From NCBI RefSeq assembly GCF_016918545.1, contig NZ_JAFFQC010000014.1:43121-107120 (forward strand): a DNA stretch of 64,000 bases, read 5' to 3'. Made by a program: the position numbers and the translations under genes. Origin of the DNA: Desulfobulbus alkaliphilus. GTDB lineage: Bacteria; Desulfobacterota; Desulfobulbia; Desulfobulbales; Desulfobulbaceae. Numbering within the stretch: position 1 is the stretch's first letter; every line of letters begins with the position of its first letter. This document shows positions 36,257 to 47,072 of this stretch, piece after piece. A model generated the notes under the pieces. That model had not been told where the DNA came from and searched no databases. It saw only the letters and a list, made by a program, of their open reading frames with translations.

Positions 36257-38923
36257 TCAGGCAGCGGCAGCGCCGCCTCCGCCCGCCAGTTCACGGACGA
36301 TTGCCGCCACACTGCTCACCGCCTCGTCGAGCTTATCGGCCATGGGGCCACCGGCCTGGGCCATATCAGGACGTCCGCCTCCCTTGCCGCCAACGATTCG
36401 GGCCACCCGATTGATCAAGTCGCCGGCTTTGATCCGCCCGGTATATTCCTTGCTGACCATGGCCAGAAGTGCGGCCTTGTTGTCCAGCTCCCCGCCCAGG
36501 ACGATGATACCGCTTCCCATGCGGTCACGAATCTTATCGCCGATTTCCCGCAGTGTCTTGGGGGAATCAAGTGGTACCTTGGCAGCAATCACCCGAAGGC
36601 CGTCGACCTCGACACTGGCTGCCAGGTACCTGTCAAGATCAGACAGGGCCATGGCGGCATTCAGGGAAGCAACCTGTTTTTCCAAATCTTTCTGGCGTCT
36701 TAACAGATTTTGAATTTTTTCAGCAGCACCTTCGAAAGGTCCTGAAATCATCGTGCTGACCGCTGTCGCCTGCCGATCCATTTCCTGCATCCAGTGAACA
36801 GCACCTGCTCCGGTCACTGCTTCAATGCGGCGAACACCGGCGGCAATACCGGTTTCAATAATAATCTTAAATAAGCCAAGGTCACCGGTTCTTTGCGCAT
36901 GGGTTCCACCGCACAATTCCTTACTGAACCCACCGATGCTGACAACCCGCACTTCATCCCCATATTTCTCGCCGAACAGGGCTGTCGCTCCGTCGGCCAT
37001 CGCCTCATCACGCCCCAATATCGTGGAGGCCACCGGGGTATTGTCACGAATCTGTTGATTGACCAATTGCTCTACGGCAAAAATCTCATCCAGGGACAAT
37101 GGTGAAAAATGGGTGAAGTCAAAGCGCAACCGGTTATGATCCACGGCGGATCCAGCCTGCTTGATATGATCGCCCAGGATCTTTTTCAATGCAGCCTGCA
37201 GCAGGTGGGTTGCGGTATGGTTGCGAACCGTGTCCGCCCGCCGTGCCGCCACCTGCATATCTACCCTGGTTCCGGTTTTCAGAATACCCTGAACAATCTC
37301 TCCCTGGTGAAGGATCAGGCCTTCAACTGGGGCCAGCGTCTTTTCAACCAGAAAACGTCCACCTGCCCAGGTTATCTCACCCTGATCGCCGATCTGCCCT
37401 CCGGATTCAGCGTAAAAAGGGGTCTGGTTGCAGAAAAGCCGCACTGTATCTCCCATTTTGGCCTCTGCTGCCAGTTGTCCTTCCCGGTTGATGATCGCCT
37501 CCACCACGGCAAGCCCCTGAGTGCTTGAATATCCAATGAATTCAGATTTTTTCCCCAGACCGGCAAGTTCGATGACCCCGACATCAAGATGGTCGACATC
37601 CCCGCCTTTCCATGATTTCCGTGATTGCTCGCGTTGCTGTTCCATGGCCAGGGTAAAGCCGGCCTCATCAAAGGACACGTCCCGCTCGATGGCCACATCG
37701 CGAACAATATCCACCGGAAAACCATAGGTGTCGTAGAGTTTGAAGATAAAATCACCCTGAATGGTCGGCGGCCCACTGTTGCTGTTTTGCAGACGATCAA
37801 TTTCCTGATCGAGTTTTTGCAGGCCATGATCCAATGTTTCCCCGAAACGCTGTTCCTCATTGGTCACTACTTTGGCAAGTAATTCTCTGGTATTGTTGAG
37901 GTGGGGATAGGCCTCATGCATATGCTCGGTCACAAGGGCGCAAATACCCGGAAAGAATGAACTCAGCCCCAGAGAACGCCCATAACGAATGGCACGGCGC
38001 ATAATGCGGCGCAGCACATACCCCCGCCCTTCATTGGAGGGCAAAACACCATCAGCGACCAGAAAAGTGGTTGCCCGGGCATGATCCGCGATAACCCGCA
38101 TGGAAACATCATCTTTATCATTGGCATGATAGGGCCTGCCTGCCTGCCCGGCAATATGCTCGATGATTGGCGAAAAAAGGTCGCAGTCGTAGTTGTTGAC
38201 CTTGCCCTGCAGGACCGCGGCAACCCGCTCGAGCCCCATGCCGGTATCAATGGAGGGCTTGGGCAGCGGGGTCATGGTTCCGGTTTCATCCCGGTTAAAT
38301 TGCATGAAAACCAGGTTCCACAGCTCGAGGAACCGGTCGCAATCACACCCAAGGACGCAGTCAGGTCGACCGCACCCCACCTCCGCTCCCTGGTCGATAT
38401 GAATCTCGGAACAAGGGCCGCAGGGGCCAGTGTCACCCATGGCCCAGAAATTGTCTTTCTCACCCATCCGGACAATCCTGCCTTTGGGCAGATCTTCTAC
38501 CTGCTCCCAGAGGGCAAAGGCCTCATCATCGTCCTCATACACGGATATCCAGAGTTTTTTTGGATCAAAGCCCAGTTTGACGGTAAGAAATTCCCATGCA
38601 AAATCGATGGCTTCCTTTTTAAAATAATCGCCAAAGGAAAAGTTTCCCAACATCTCAAAAAAAGTGTGATGGCGAGCGGTATACCCGACGTTTTCCAGAT
38701 CGTTGTGTTTGCCGCCGGCTCGGACGCTGCATTGCGCACTGGTGGCCCGGACATAAGGCCTTGTCTCCTCGCCCATGAACACTTTTTTAAATTGGACCAT
38801 GCCTGAATTGACGAACAACAGGGTGGGATCGTCATGGGGCACCAGAGATGAAGCAGCGACCCTGGTGTGCCCCTTGCTCTCAAAATATTGAAGAAAACAT
38901 TGTCTTATCTCGTTACCGGTCAT
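36257..38923 (-). CDS. alaS: Alanyl-tRNA synthetase
   Basis: An 888-residue synthetase with the class II catalytic core (FVNSGMVQFKKVF, GDTGPCGPCSEIH), the editing-domain zinc ligands HTATHLL and CGGTHAQRTGDLG, and the glycine-rich C-Ala domain ending in GGKGGGRPDMAQAGG. It charges tRNA-Ala and clears mischarged serine. I start at ATG 38923 (MTGNEIRQC); the ATG nine bases upstream is an alternative. The stop is 4 bases from the ketosynthase start, so alaS heads the long fatty-acid cluster transcript. Confidence 0.96.
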   Translation of the reverse strand: MTGNEIRQCFLQYFESKGHTRVAASSLVPHDDPTLLFVNSGMVQFKKVFMGEETRPYVRATSAQCSVRAGGKHNDLENVGYTARHHTFFEMLGNFSFGDYFKKEAIDFAWEFLTVKLGFDPKKLWISVYEDDDEAFALWEQVEDLPKGRIVRMGEKDNFWAMGDTGPCGPCSEIHIDQGAEVGCGRPDCVLGCDCDRFLELWNLVFMQFNRDETGTMTPLPKPSIDTGMGLERVAAVLQGKVNNYDCDLFSPIIEHIAGQAGRPYHANDKDDVSMRVIADHARATTFLVADGVLPSNEGRGYVLRRIMRRAIRYGRSLGLSSFFPGICALVTEHMHEAYPHLNNTRELLAKVVTNEEQRFGETLDHGLQKLDQEIDRLQNSNSGPPTIQGDFIFKLYDTYGFPVDIVRDVAIERDVSFDEAGFTLAMEQQREQSRKSWKGGDVDHLDVGVIELAGLGKKSEFIGYSSTQGLAVVEAIINREGQLAAEAKMGDTVRLFCNQTPFYAESGGQIGDQGEITWAGGRFLVEKTLAPVEGLILHQGEIVQGILKTGTRVDMQVAARRADTVRNHTATHLLQAALKKILGDHIKQAGSAVDHNRLRFDFTHFSPLSLDEIFAVEQLVNQQIRDNTPVASTILGRDEAMADGATALFGEKYGDEVRVVSIGGFSKELCGGTHAQRTGDLGLFKIIIETGIAAGVRRIEAVTGAGAVHWMQEMDRQATAVSTMISGPFEGAAEKIQNLLRRQKDLEKQVASLNAAMALSDLDRYLAASVEVDGLRVIAAKVPLDSPKTLREIGDKIRDRMGSGIIVLGGELDNKAALLAMVSKEYTGRIKAGDLINRVARIVGGKGGGRPDMAQAGGPMADKLDEAVSSVAAIVRELAGGGGAAAA

Positions 38924-39265
38924 GGGTCTCATCACGTTGATGTTGATAAGGAAGACTGTATACTCATGTCTGTCCAGAGTCAGGATATTCTGCTCTGAAT
39001 CGAGGCGTGCTGGCCAATGTACCCGCAGACATCTACTTGATATTCACAAGGTATAGTTAACAGCGCACTAAAGAGTCAGAGAAAAACAGCCGTTTCCGGC
39101 TGGGCACGCGCCAGGATTGCCGGCCTCTCAGTCTGTTGTCGCAGACAGAAGACTATCCCCCTCCTGTCAGTCACCTCTGGTGTCTCAAGATTGAAGACTT
39201 AGCTTCTTATGATACCATGAAAAATACTGTTGCAAAGAAAAAACAATACCCGACCCGCACCTGAT
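38924..39265. other. Intergenic stretch upstream of alaS
   Basis: About 340 bp between the alaS start and the terminator of acs. It contains a small CAGCCG/CGGCTG dyad near 39088 but no supported gene. The alaS promoter should be here; I cannot point to it. Confidence 0.5.
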
Positions 39266-39307
39266 AAACAAACAGGCGGAATGCTCGCGCATTCCGCCTG
39301 TTTGTTT
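39266..39307 (-). terminator. Strong hairpin terminator after acs
   Basis: A 19-bp perfect stem (AAACAAACAGGCGGAATGC / GCATTCCGCCTGTTTGTTT) with a 4-base loop. Both sides give T-rich tails, so it may act in both directions. It lies 70 bp after the acs stop codon. Confidence 0.9.
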
Positions 39308-39377
39308 CTTTTCAGATACACTTATTCTCCCACCCGTGTTCTCAATGTTGCCGAGAATAGGGGGAGGAACAAGCCGG

Positions 39378-41363
39378 TCAGCCCATCTGTCTCTTGGCAT
39401 CCACCAAATGATCGACCACCGAAGGGTCGGCCAGGGTGGAGGTGTCGCCAAAATCCTGAAAATCATTGGCGGCGATTTTACGCAGAATACGCCGCATGAT
39501 CTTGCCGGAGCGAGTTTTCGGCAATCCCGGTGCCCATTGGATGACCTCAGGGGTAGCGATGGGACCGATTTCCTTGCGGACATGCTGTCGCAGTTCAGCT
39601 CGCAACTCCTCGCTCTCCTCGGCCCAGGACATCAGGGTGACATAGGCAAAAATAGCCTGCCCTTTGATCGGATGCGGCATTCCCACAGCAGCGGCCTCAG
39701 CCACGGCTTCATGGGCAACCAGTGCGGATTCGATCTCCGCGGTGCCAAGACGATGCCCGGAAACGTTGATGACATCGTCAAGCCGGCCCATAACCCAGAA
39801 ATACCCGTCCTCATCCCTGCGGGCGCCATCCTCGGGATCATAAGTATCGGCATAGCGGTTGAAATAGGCTTTTTTGTATCGTTCCGGATTGCCGAAAACC
39901 CCCCGTAACATGCCGGGCCAAGGTTTACGGATAACCAGGTGCCCGCCCTCGTTCGGCCCTGCTTCCTGGCCGGACTCGTTAAAGATGGCCGCATCGATGC
40001 CCGGCAGAGGCAGGGTGGCTGACCCGGGCTTGAGCGGTGTCACATAAGGAAGGGCCGAAATCATGATCCCACCAGTCTCGGTCTGCCACCAGGTATCGAC
40101 TATGGGCAGTTTTTCCTTCCCGATATTAATGTAATACCACATCCAGGCCTCGGGATTGATGGGTTCACCCACCGTGCCGAGAATACGCAGACTGGACAGA
40201 TCCCATTTCTGAGTCGGCTCGACCCCTTCCCGCATCAAGGCGCGAATGGCAGTCGGTGCAGTATAGAAAATATTGATCTTGAATTTTTCGACTATTCTCC
40301 AGAAGCGGTCCGGCCCCGGATAGGAGGGAATCCCTTCGAACATGACCGTGGTTGCCCCCAACCCCAATGGCCCATAGAGAATATAACTGTGTCCGGTGAT
40401 CCAGCCGATATCGGCGGTGCAGAAATGAATATCCTCGTCCTTGAGATCGAAAACCCATTGCGCTGTATGCATAGCGTAGGTCAGATACCCGCCGGTGGTA
40501 TGGACAACTCCTTTTGGCTTGCCGGTGGACCCGGAGGTGTAAAGGATGAAGAGCATGTCTTCGGCATCCATGGACTCAGGCTCGCAGAACGAAGAAATAT
40601 CGTGAGCATGCACTTCTCTGTGCCACCAGCAATCTCGACCTTCCACCATATCGATGTCAGTACCTGCCCGCCGGACGACAACACAGGTCTCCACACTGGG
40701 ACAGGTCTCAAGGGCCTCGTCGGCGTTCGGCTTAAGCGGAATCGCTTTACCGCCGCGAAGAACGGCATCCGCGGTGATCAGAACCTTGGCATGACAGTCC
40801 TCGATACGGCTCTGCAGTGCCACTGCTGAAAATCCACCAAAAACCACTGAATGAACAGCACCAAGACGGGCACATGCCAGTAGAGAAATGGCCAACTCAG
40901 GGACCATGGGAAGATAAATGGCCACCCGGTCTCCCTTCTTGACACCTTTTTTCTTCAACACATTGGCGAAACGACAGACCTCGTCATGGAGCATCTGGTA
41001 GGTGTAGACCCTGACATCCTCTTCAGGTTCTCCCTGCCAGATAATGGCTGCTTTATTGCGTCGGCCATCGGTAAGGTGCCTGTCAAGACAGTTGGCGGAA
41101 ATGTTGAGCTTACCGCCAAGGAACCATTTCACCTCAGGAACCGACAGGTCATATTCAGTCACCTTGTCCCATTTTTTGTCCCAGGTCACCAATTCCTCGG
41201 CGCGTTCAGCCCAGAACCCTTCCGGGTCTTCGAGGGAGCGGGCATAGGCCTTCTGATATTCCTCCATGGATTTCACCCAGGCCTGTTCACGCCCTTTTTC
41301 CGGCGGTGGAAACACCTTTCCTTCTGCCAGCAAACTGGTGATTTTGTCTTCCATTGCGCTCAT
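39378..41363 (-). CDS. acs: Acetyl-CoA synthetase
   Basis: A 661-residue AMP-forming ligase with [18 protein letters not shown], the acetate-pocket region [10 protein letters not shown], and the C-terminal acetylation-site motif [11 protein letters not shown]. It activates acetate to acetyl-CoA through acetyl-AMP. I start at ATG 41363 (MSAMEDKIT), preceded by GGGGGGGG. In a sulfate reducer it could serve acetate uptake or incomplete-oxidiser overflow. It is a single-gene unit bounded by the terminator downstream. Confidence 0.95.
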   Translation of the reverse strand: MSAMEDKITSLLAEGKVFPPPEKGREQAWVKSMEEYQKAYARSLEDPEGFWAERAEELVTWDKKWDKVTEYDLSVPEVKWFLGGKLNISANCLDRHLTDGRRNKAAIIWQGEPEEDVRVYTYQMLHDEVCRFANVLKKKGVKKGDRVAIYLPMVPELAISLLACARLGAVHSVVFGGFSAVALQSRIEDCHAKVLITADAVLRGGKAIPLKPNADEALETCPSVETCVVVRRAGTDIDMVEGRDCWWHREVHAHDISSFCEPESMDAEDMLFILYTSGSTGKPKGVVHTTGGYLTYAMHTAQWVFDLKDEDIHFCTADIGWITGHSYILYGPLGLGATTVMFEGIPSYPGPDRFWRIVEKFKINIFYTAPTAIRALMREGVEPTQKWDLSSLRILGTVGEPINPEAWMWYYINIGKEKLPIVDTWWQTETGGIMISALPYVTPLKPGSATLPLPGIDAAIFNESGQEAGPNEGGHLVIRKPWPGMLRGVFGNPERYKKAYFNRYADTYDPEDGARRDEDGYFWVMGRLDDVINVSGHRLGTAEIESALVAHEAVAEAAAVGMPHPIKGQAIFAYVTLMSWAEESEELRAELRQHVRKEIGPIATPEVIQWAPGLPKTRSGKIMRRILRKIAANDFQDFGDTSTLADPSVVDHLVDAKRQMG

Positions 41364-41472
41364 AACCCCCCCCTTCAACTGAATTTTAACCTATATAACA
41401 GAGCCATGTTCGCCCTTCTGCCGTACTGTGCGAGCGGCAAAAGGTCAACCAGTGCTCCACCCTTTCCCTAAT

Positions 41473-41504
41473 GATCTGATGACCTAATGACCTAATGACC
41501 TAAT
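41473..41504. repeat. Short tandem repeat GACCTAAT
   Basis: Three perfect direct copies of GACCTAAT (41481-41504) preceded by one degenerate copy (GATCTGAT). It lies in the gap upstream of acs and may vary in copy number. No function is known. Confidence 0.7.
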
Positions 41505-41870
41505 GAGCGTCCACCCTGAAACGAAATATAGTCTTCTGAATTATAAAGCTCAGATCAACATCTCATGCGGCTGAACCAATGGATCACTGGCCAAACAGCC
41601 GATGGAAAAACGAAGGGCAAACTTCCCAACGCTGATCGCTCTTTTCTCAGGGCGAGCGTACTTAAAAAAACCGTAATGGCCGACGACTACACAGGATGGT
41701 ATTACCTTCGAAATACATCTTAAAACTGCGCTTGAAATATAGAGCCACTCACTGAGTCCAGTTGCATGACCAGAAGAACGTTTTTTCAGCATGGCAAACA
41801 TCTAGCGGTTGACAAAAAGCCAGGTTTCATTTAATTAATAACTTAAATTCTAAAATACGCAAACAAAAAA
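41505..41870. other. Intergenic stretch, possible 83-codon minus-strand frame
   Basis: A ~365-bp stretch between acs and the ArsR-type gene. A minus-strand frame at 41550-41801 would code for 83 residues (MFAMLKKRSSGHATG...), but it lacks a clear ribosome-binding site and I recognise no family. I therefore do not call a gene. Confidence 0.3.
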
Positions 41871-42188
41871 ATGCACAATACGCAAATCGACGATGTGGCC
41901 GGTGTCCTCAAGGCCATGGCCCATCCCATCCGTTTGAAAATCCTCTACCTCCTTGGTGATGAGGAATTGTCGGTCTGTCAGTTGCGGGCGAGTGTGCAGA
42001 CCACAAACGCTAATATCTCGCAACATCTTTCCATCCTCCGCCGCCATGGCGTCATTACCTGCCGCAAAGAAGCCAATTTCATCTACAACCGCATCGCCGA
42101 CCCCCGTATCACGCAACTCATTCAGAACCTCCAGGGCCTCTTCTGTGCGACCAGAGTGAACAGCGACAAAACTCACAAGGCAGAGTAA
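41871..42188 (+). CDS. ArsR-family winged-helix regulator
   Basis: A 105-residue regulator with the ArsR start (MAHPIRLKILYLL), recognition helix (TTNANISQHLSILRRHGVI) and wing (CRKEANFIYNRI). It should repress genes as a dimer. The metal-site motif ELCVCDL of arsenic sensors reads ELSVCQL here, with one cysteine missing, so it probably senses something else. No arsenic or metal genes are next to it. The neighbouring MFS gene is convergent, so it is not an obvious target. Confidence 0.88.
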   Translation: MHNTQIDDVAGVLKAMAHPIRLKILYLLGDEELSVCQLRASVQTTNANISQHLSILRRHGVITCRKEANFIYNRIADPRITQLIQNLQGLFCATRVNSDKTHKAE

Positions 42189-42292
42189 CTCCATAAAAAT
42201 CATACCTGCTCATTGCCTGATCGTCGATCCATGAATCTGTCACGGCCGCCTGACCGTCGATCGATGGAGTGCCGGCGAATGGACACTGAGGC

Positions 42293-43699
42293 TCAACGAT
42301 GCTGTTTCCTGAGGCGGAGACGCAAGAGCCTGGGCACACACACCAGGGCGACAAGGATCAATATGCCACCGAGATACCAGGGAAAACAGCCGATTGCTTC
42401 CCGGAAAGCATGGTTGGAAACCAACGCTTCGCTCCATTCAGGGTGTACCTCTTCCTGCGCTCTTCGGTAATGGAGAATGAGACCGGCAAACACCATGCCA
42501 ATGAACCCGTAGGCGGCATTGAATGCCAGTCCTTTGAAACTCAATACCGTGGCCCGCTGGTGCGACGCGGTGATTTGATTGAGATAATGACTGGTGAAAA
42601 AACTTGTCAGCATCAGGCCGACAAACACTGCCACCATCGGTAACACCCCGAAGTAAGGAATAAACAACGTCAATCCCGCCAGGGCGACAAGGGCAAAGCC
42701 ACTGACCAGGACAAGATTAAGCCCCGGAGAAAAGCGTTCGACCATGATCCGGGCAATCCTTGGCACAAAAAGGCCCAGAACGGCAACCGCTGAACCAATG
42801 ATGCCGAAACTGGCCTCAGGCAGTTGAATGAGGCGATAATATTCACTGGTCAAGGTGACGATCATCCGCAGGGTATGATCGAGAGTCATGGCAAACAGAA
42901 TGATTGCCAGGGCCAGAGGGGTACGGATAATCCATTGCCCCGCGTGCAGAGTGCGTTGAGTCAATTCCCACAATCCAGCAGAACTTTTCGGTGGGATCTC
43001 CTGTGCATCATGTACCTGCGGATCACGCATTTTTAAGGTGACATAAAGCGCCAGCAGGCTGAAAAGCAGCGTCAGGTAGATGGGATAGCGCATACTCATC
43101 TGCTGTTCGATTCCACCGGACTGACCCAGCCAACCAAGAAATCGATTAACCATGCCGGGATCATAAACCAGTCCTCCCAGAGTCATGGCAAAGATGTACC
43201 CGAGACTCTGGACGCGCATCTGCACATCAAGCACCCTGGGCCATTCCTTGGCCAGCCCCTGTTCCACCAATGTGTCATACGCCAGGGCCTCGTCGGCGCC
43301 ACTGGCCATGGCCTCGGCCAGACCACTGAGAATCCGGTTGATTAAAAACGCATAAAAGATCAGCTGCAGATTGCCAAGCGGGACAAAGGCAATCAACGAC
43401 ATCTCCATAATCATCAACGCCGTTGTTGCGACCAGCAAGCGTTTTCTGCCAAGGGCGTCGGCCAGCACCCCGGAGGGTACTTCAGCAAGAACAATGGTAA
43501 AGGCCCATACGGTGTTGAGCAGAGCAAACTGCTCCAGGGTCAACCCGTAATCAAGAAACAGAATAGTAAAGACCGGATAGTAGAACCGGGCGTTGAAAAG
43601 GAGCCGAAAGGCGATGAATAAACGGATATTGGGTAGAGAAAAGGGAGAGACCGGTCCAGGCGTCTTTTTTTCCGGGTCTGTTGTTGCACATCCGTCCAT
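42293..43699 (-). CDS. MFS-type membrane transporter
   Basis: A 468-residue protein with about twelve hydrophobic segments and the loop motif GVLADALGRKRLLVATT between segments 2 and 3, a typical major-facilitator signature. The substrate is unknown. It is a single gene between the ArsR-type gene and element copy 9, whose left end is 60 bp from its start. Confidence 0.85.
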   Translation of the reverse strand: MDGCATTDPEKKTPGPVSPFSLPNIRLFIAFRLLFNARFYYPVFTILFLDYGLTLEQFALLNTVWAFTIVLAEVPSGVLADALGRKRLLVATTALMIMEMSLIAFVPLGNLQLIFYAFLINRILSGLAEAMASGADEALAYDTLVEQGLAKEWPRVLDVQMRVQSLGYIFAMTLGGLVYDPGMVNRFLGWLGQSGGIEQQMSMRYPIYLTLLFSLLALYVTLKMRDPQVHDAQEIPPKSSAGLWELTQRTLHAGQWIIRTPLALAIILFAMTLDHTLRMIVTLTSEYYRLIQLPEASFGIIGSAVAVLGLFVPRIARIMVERFSPGLNLVLVSGFALVALAGLTLFIPYFGVLPMVAVFVGLMLTSFFTSHYLNQITASHQRATVLSFKGLAFNAAYGFIGMVFAGLILHYRRAQEEVHPEWSEALVSNHAFREAIGCFPWYLGGILILVALVCVPRLLRLRLRKQHR

Positions 43700-43759
43700 A
43701 TCAGTCCGCCGGGATATCCCTCTGCGCCTCTACCTTACTCTTCACGAAAGACTCATAGT

Positions 43760-43887
43760 CCTGAATCCGTGAAGGCTGGACGCTTGTATTGGAAATATAC
43801 TGCTGTAATCATACTATAATTGCAGCGGAATCCTAGACAATACCTTTCGCCAGCCGCCCTTCGGGGGCGCTTGTTCACGGATGCAGG
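43760..43887 (+). repeat. CCTGAATCCGTGA element, copy 9, internally deleted, target duplication
   Basis: A 128-bp short form with both ends (CCTGAATCCGTGAAGGCTGG and GTTCACGGATGCAGG). It is bounded by the direct repeat ATAGT at 43755-43759 and 43888-43892, which shows that this short form was itself inserted or lost its middle after insertion. The hairpin CGCCCTTCGGGGGCG is kept. Confidence 0.93.
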
Positions 43888-44007
43888 ATAGTCCTGTTCA
43901 GTGCCCTGATCCGGGAGGGCATAGCGATGCTGCCGGGCCCCTCGTTGATCAAAGGTACGCCCGATCGTTGGTCGAAAAAGTGCCGGATAATTGGATAGAG
44001 AGAACAA

Positions 44008-44042
44008 AACAGGCAGGAAGGCGCTGAGCCTCCCTGCCTGTT
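44008..44042 (-). terminator. Hairpin terminator after the fumarase gene
   Basis: An inverted repeat AACAGGCAGGAAGGC / GCCTCCCTGCCTGTT with one mismatch and a short loop, followed on the minus strand by TTTTGTTCTC. It lies 44 bp after the fumarase stop codon. Confidence 0.8.
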
Positions 44043-44086
44043 CCTGGTTAATCGTACTTTTTCTGTGACGAGGCTTTGCCTCCTGG

Positions 44087-45706
44087 TTACAGCAGACCCT
44101 TGAAAAAGTCGTTGCCCTTGTCATCGACCAGAATAAAGGCGGGGAAATCGACGACCTCAATCTTCCACACCGCTTCCATGCCGAGTTCAGGATAATCGAG
44201 ACATTCGACTTTTTTGATATTTTCCTCAGCCAGCAGAGCAGCGGGACCGCCGATGGAGCCAAGATAAAACCCACCGTGCTTCTTGCAGGCATCGGTAACC
44301 TGTTGGGAACGATTACCCTTGGCGATCATGACCAGGGATCCACCATGGCTCTGCAGCAGGTCGACATAGGAATCCATTCGTCCAGCCGTGGTGGGGCCAA
44401 AGGAGCCGGAAGGCTTGCCCGCCGGGGTCTTGGCCGGGCCGGCATAATAGACGGGATGGTTCTTGAGATAATCGGGCAGAGGCTGACCGGCATCAAGGAG
44501 TTCCTTCCATTTGGCATGGGCGATATCACGGCCGACAATAATGGTCCCGGTCATTGACAGTGGCGTTGAGACCGGATGTTTGGTCAATTCCGCCAGCACC
44601 TTATCAATCGGCTGGTTAAGATCGATCTTCACCACCTGCGACGAATCGCGGTCACGGTACTGGGCGGGAATCAGATCGCCCGGGGTGGTGTCCATTTGCT
44701 CGATCCACAGTCCATCCTTGTTGATTTTAGCCTTGATATTGCGGTCAGCGGAACAGGATACACCCATGCCGACGGGGCAGGAGGCGCCATGGCGGGATAA
44801 ACGAACCACGCGGATATCATGGGCGAAATACTTGCCGCCGAACTGAGCACCCAGGCCAAGTTTACCGGCTTCCTCAAGGAGTTCTTTTTCCAGCTCCAGA
44901 TCGCGGAATGCACGACCATACTCGTTCCCGCTGGTGGGCAGAGCATCGAGGTACTTGGTCGAAGCCAGTTTGACTGTTTTCAGACAGGTTTCAGCGCTGG
45001 TACCGCCGACAACAAAAGCGATATGATAAGGGGGGCAGGCTGCCGTGCCCAGTGATTTCATTTTTTCCACCAGAAATTTCTTCAAGGTTTCGGGATTGAG
45101 CAGGGCCTTGGTCTCCTGGTAGAGATAGGTTTTGTTCGCGCTGCCGCCGCCCTTGGCCAGAAAGAGAAATTTGTACTCATTGCCGGTGGTGGCATAGATA
45201 TCGATCTGCGCCGGCAGGTTGGTCTTGGTATTGACCTCTTCGTACATGTTCAGCGCCGCATTCTGGGAATAACGCAGGTTTTCTTCACTGTAGGTGGTAA
45301 AGACGCCGGCGGAAATCTGCTCGGCATCGTCACAGCCTGTCCAGACATTCTGACCTTTTTTGGCAACGACACAGGCGGTACCGGTGTCCTGGCAAATCGG
45401 CAGGACGAAGTCGGCGGAGACCTCGGCGTTACGCAACATGGCCAGGGCCACTTCCTTGTCATTGGCAGAGGATTCCGGATCATCAAAGATCTTGGCCACC
45501 TGTTGATTATGGGCGGGACGCAGCAGAAAGGACACTTCACGCATGGCCTGGTTAGCCAGCACCTTCAGTCCCTCGGGAGCGACCGTAAGGATCTCCTCTC
45601 CATTGAAGGTCTCCACAGAGACATACTTGGCCGAACCCTCCAATAAGCGGTACTTGGTTTCATCTTTACCGAGGGGAAAGGGATCCTGATACACAAAATC
45701 TGCCAT
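44087..45706 (-). CDS. Class I iron-sulfur fumarate hydratase
   Basis: A 539-residue, oxygen-sensitive fumarase with alpha and beta parts fused in one chain. Cysteine-bearing motifs that can hold the 4Fe-4S cluster are [19 protein letters not shown] and [15 protein letters not shown]; the C-terminal beta part has [18 protein letters not shown]. It hydrates fumarate to malate in the citric acid cycle or its reductive branch. The ATG at 45706 has AAGGAG eight bases ahead. The gene is alone, with a terminator behind and element copy 9 further on. Confidence 0.95.
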   Translation of the reverse strand: MADFVYQDPFPLGKDETKYRLLEGSAKYVSVETFNGEEILTVAPEGLKVLANQAMREVSFLLRPAHNQQVAKIFDDPESSANDKEVALAMLRNAEVSADFVLPICQDTGTACVVAKKGQNVWTGCDDAEQISAGVFTTYSEENLRYSQNAALNMYEEVNTKTNLPAQIDIYATTGNEYKFLFLAKGGGSANKTYLYQETKALLNPETLKKFLVEKMKSLGTAACPPYHIAFVVGGTSAETCLKTVKLASTKYLDALPTSGNEYGRAFRDLELEKELLEEAGKLGLGAQFGGKYFAHDIRVVRLSRHGASCPVGMGVSCSADRNIKAKINKDGLWIEQMDTTPGDLIPAQYRDRDSSQVVKIDLNQPIDKVLAELTKHPVSTPLSMTGTIIVGRDIAHAKWKELLDAGQPLPDYLKNHPVYYAGPAKTPAGKPSGSFGPTTAGRMDSYVDLLQSHGGSLVMIAKGNRSQQVTDACKKHGGFYLGSIGGPAALLAEENIKKVECLDYPELGMEAVWKIEVVDFPAFILVDDKGNDFFKGLL

Positions 45707-46041
45707 ATTATTACTCCTTGTTTGAATAAAAAAACTGCAACATGGACCAGCCCAACACCAAGGCCGGCAATTGACCATTGGGACAATCTCTTCATCTCCG
45801 CCTTCTCCGGGGCAAAGGGCCGATGGCTCCCTGCCGAGATGCCGGCACCATGCATACCAGCCAGAAAAGTCGCGGAACCGGCACTCCTTTTCAGCTCTGT
45901 CTTTTTACCCTGCCGTGCCCGCAAAGGCAAGCCCCGGAAACAATTGAATGGTTAGCAGGTTACCCCTTGTCACCTCTCGATTCTATTCCTGTTTCCTCTT
46001 CTTGGAAATATCACCCACTCCGGTCCTTCTCTCTGTCACTT
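45707..46041. other. Intergenic stretch between fumarase and MBL hydrolase
   Basis: About 335 bp. It includes the fumarase ribosome-binding site and leader but no supported gene or clear terminator. Confidence 0.5.
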
Positions 46042-46875
46042 TCAGCACACCCATTGGGTACCGGCGGCAGCAAAAAAGAAGTGCTCACCAAGATGTTGCT
46101 GTAAACGGGCCGCATTAGCCAAACCGGTACAATGGGATGCCCCCAGACGCTGGACACCAAATTGATGCAGGGCGGCTACCGTGGCCTCAAACTGGGCGGC
46201 ATCGGCAAAACCGAGATGCGTGCCGCCGATCACTGTGTGTATGGGTTGATCTGGCAGCATGGCATTGACATGGGTGAGAATATTGATCAAACCGGCATGG
46301 GCGCAACCAAGGAGTACCACCAGGCCCTGGTCCGTGGTAACCACGAGAGAAAGATCGTCCCGGAGGGCATCCTGTTCCCAGGCACCGTCAGCGGAGCGAA
46401 TTTTCATGGTGCTGTCTGGCGGCTCGAACTCAGTGACCTTAGGAACCTCACCGGTCAGATAGATGCCGGGAAAGATCTCTGTAAAGGCTGTAACCGCCTG
46501 AAACCTCGCACCCAGGGATTCAAGGTATTCCTTTTTATAGCGTATACCAATCTCCCGACACGCATCATCCTTGAGCCAGTAGCGGTCGACAAAACTCTCC
46601 GGATGTATGTAGACATTGATCGGCCCACTCATATTCAATGCGTCCGGCAGACCTGAAGTGTGGTCATAATGACCGTGACTGATAACAATGCCGTCCAGTT
46701 GCCGGAGATCGATCCCCAGCACCCGGCTGTTGGTCAGCAGCCCCATACCCTGGCCGGTATCCAGCAGCAACCGGTGGGGTCCTGCTTCCAGATGGACAGC
46801 CCAACCATGCTCGCCAATCAGTCCATGAGGCGAGGCAACGGAATTTTCACAAAGAACAGTCATTCGGCATTCCAT
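46042..46875 (-). CDS. Metallo-beta-lactamase-fold hydrolase
   Basis: A 277-residue MBL-fold protein with the metal motif VISHGHYDHTSGLPDAL and a second ligand region LLGCAHAGLINIL, and a C-terminal SHCTG. It resembles the archaeal/bacterial subfamily annotated as 7,8-dihydropterin-6-methyl-dihydrofolate-linked enzyme, where the true reaction in bacteria is unclear. The gene stands alone on the minus strand. Confidence 0.85.
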   Translation of the reverse strand: MECRMTVLCENSVASPHGLIGEHGWAVHLEAGPHRLLLDTGQGMGLLTNSRVLGIDLRQLDGIVISHGHYDHTSGLPDALNMSGPINVYIHPESFVDRYWLKDDACREIGIRYKKEYLESLGARFQAVTAFTEIFPGIYLTGEVPKVTEFEPPDSTMKIRSADGAWEQDALRDDLSLVVTTDQGLVVLLGCAHAGLINILTHVNAMLPDQPIHTVIGGTHLGFADAAQFEATVAALHQFGVQRLGASHCTGLANAARLQQHLGEHFFFAAAGTQWVC

Positions 46876-47072
46876 GTTTATCTCCTTCCGGTTATGAGAA
46901 CAGCCAGGACCTGCCGTATTCAGGCCGGCAACGAACTGTTCATCTGCAAGCGATCACAGGTACGTGGTAAAGTAAACAGTTACACCCCCGTGATTGGTTT
47001 CGTCCATCTTTACTCAAAAAACGAAAAAAGTAGTATACCCCATTGGACCACCATGGGGAAACCATACCAGAA

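Noticed and set aside
35323..36414. 363-codon plus-strand frame opposite the ketosynthase
   Set aside because: Antisense to a ketosynthase with an intact Cys-His-His triad.
43753..44292. 179-codon minus-strand frame across element copy 9 and the fumarase end
   Set aside because: It runs through a repeat and the mirror of fumarase coding sequence, with no family match.
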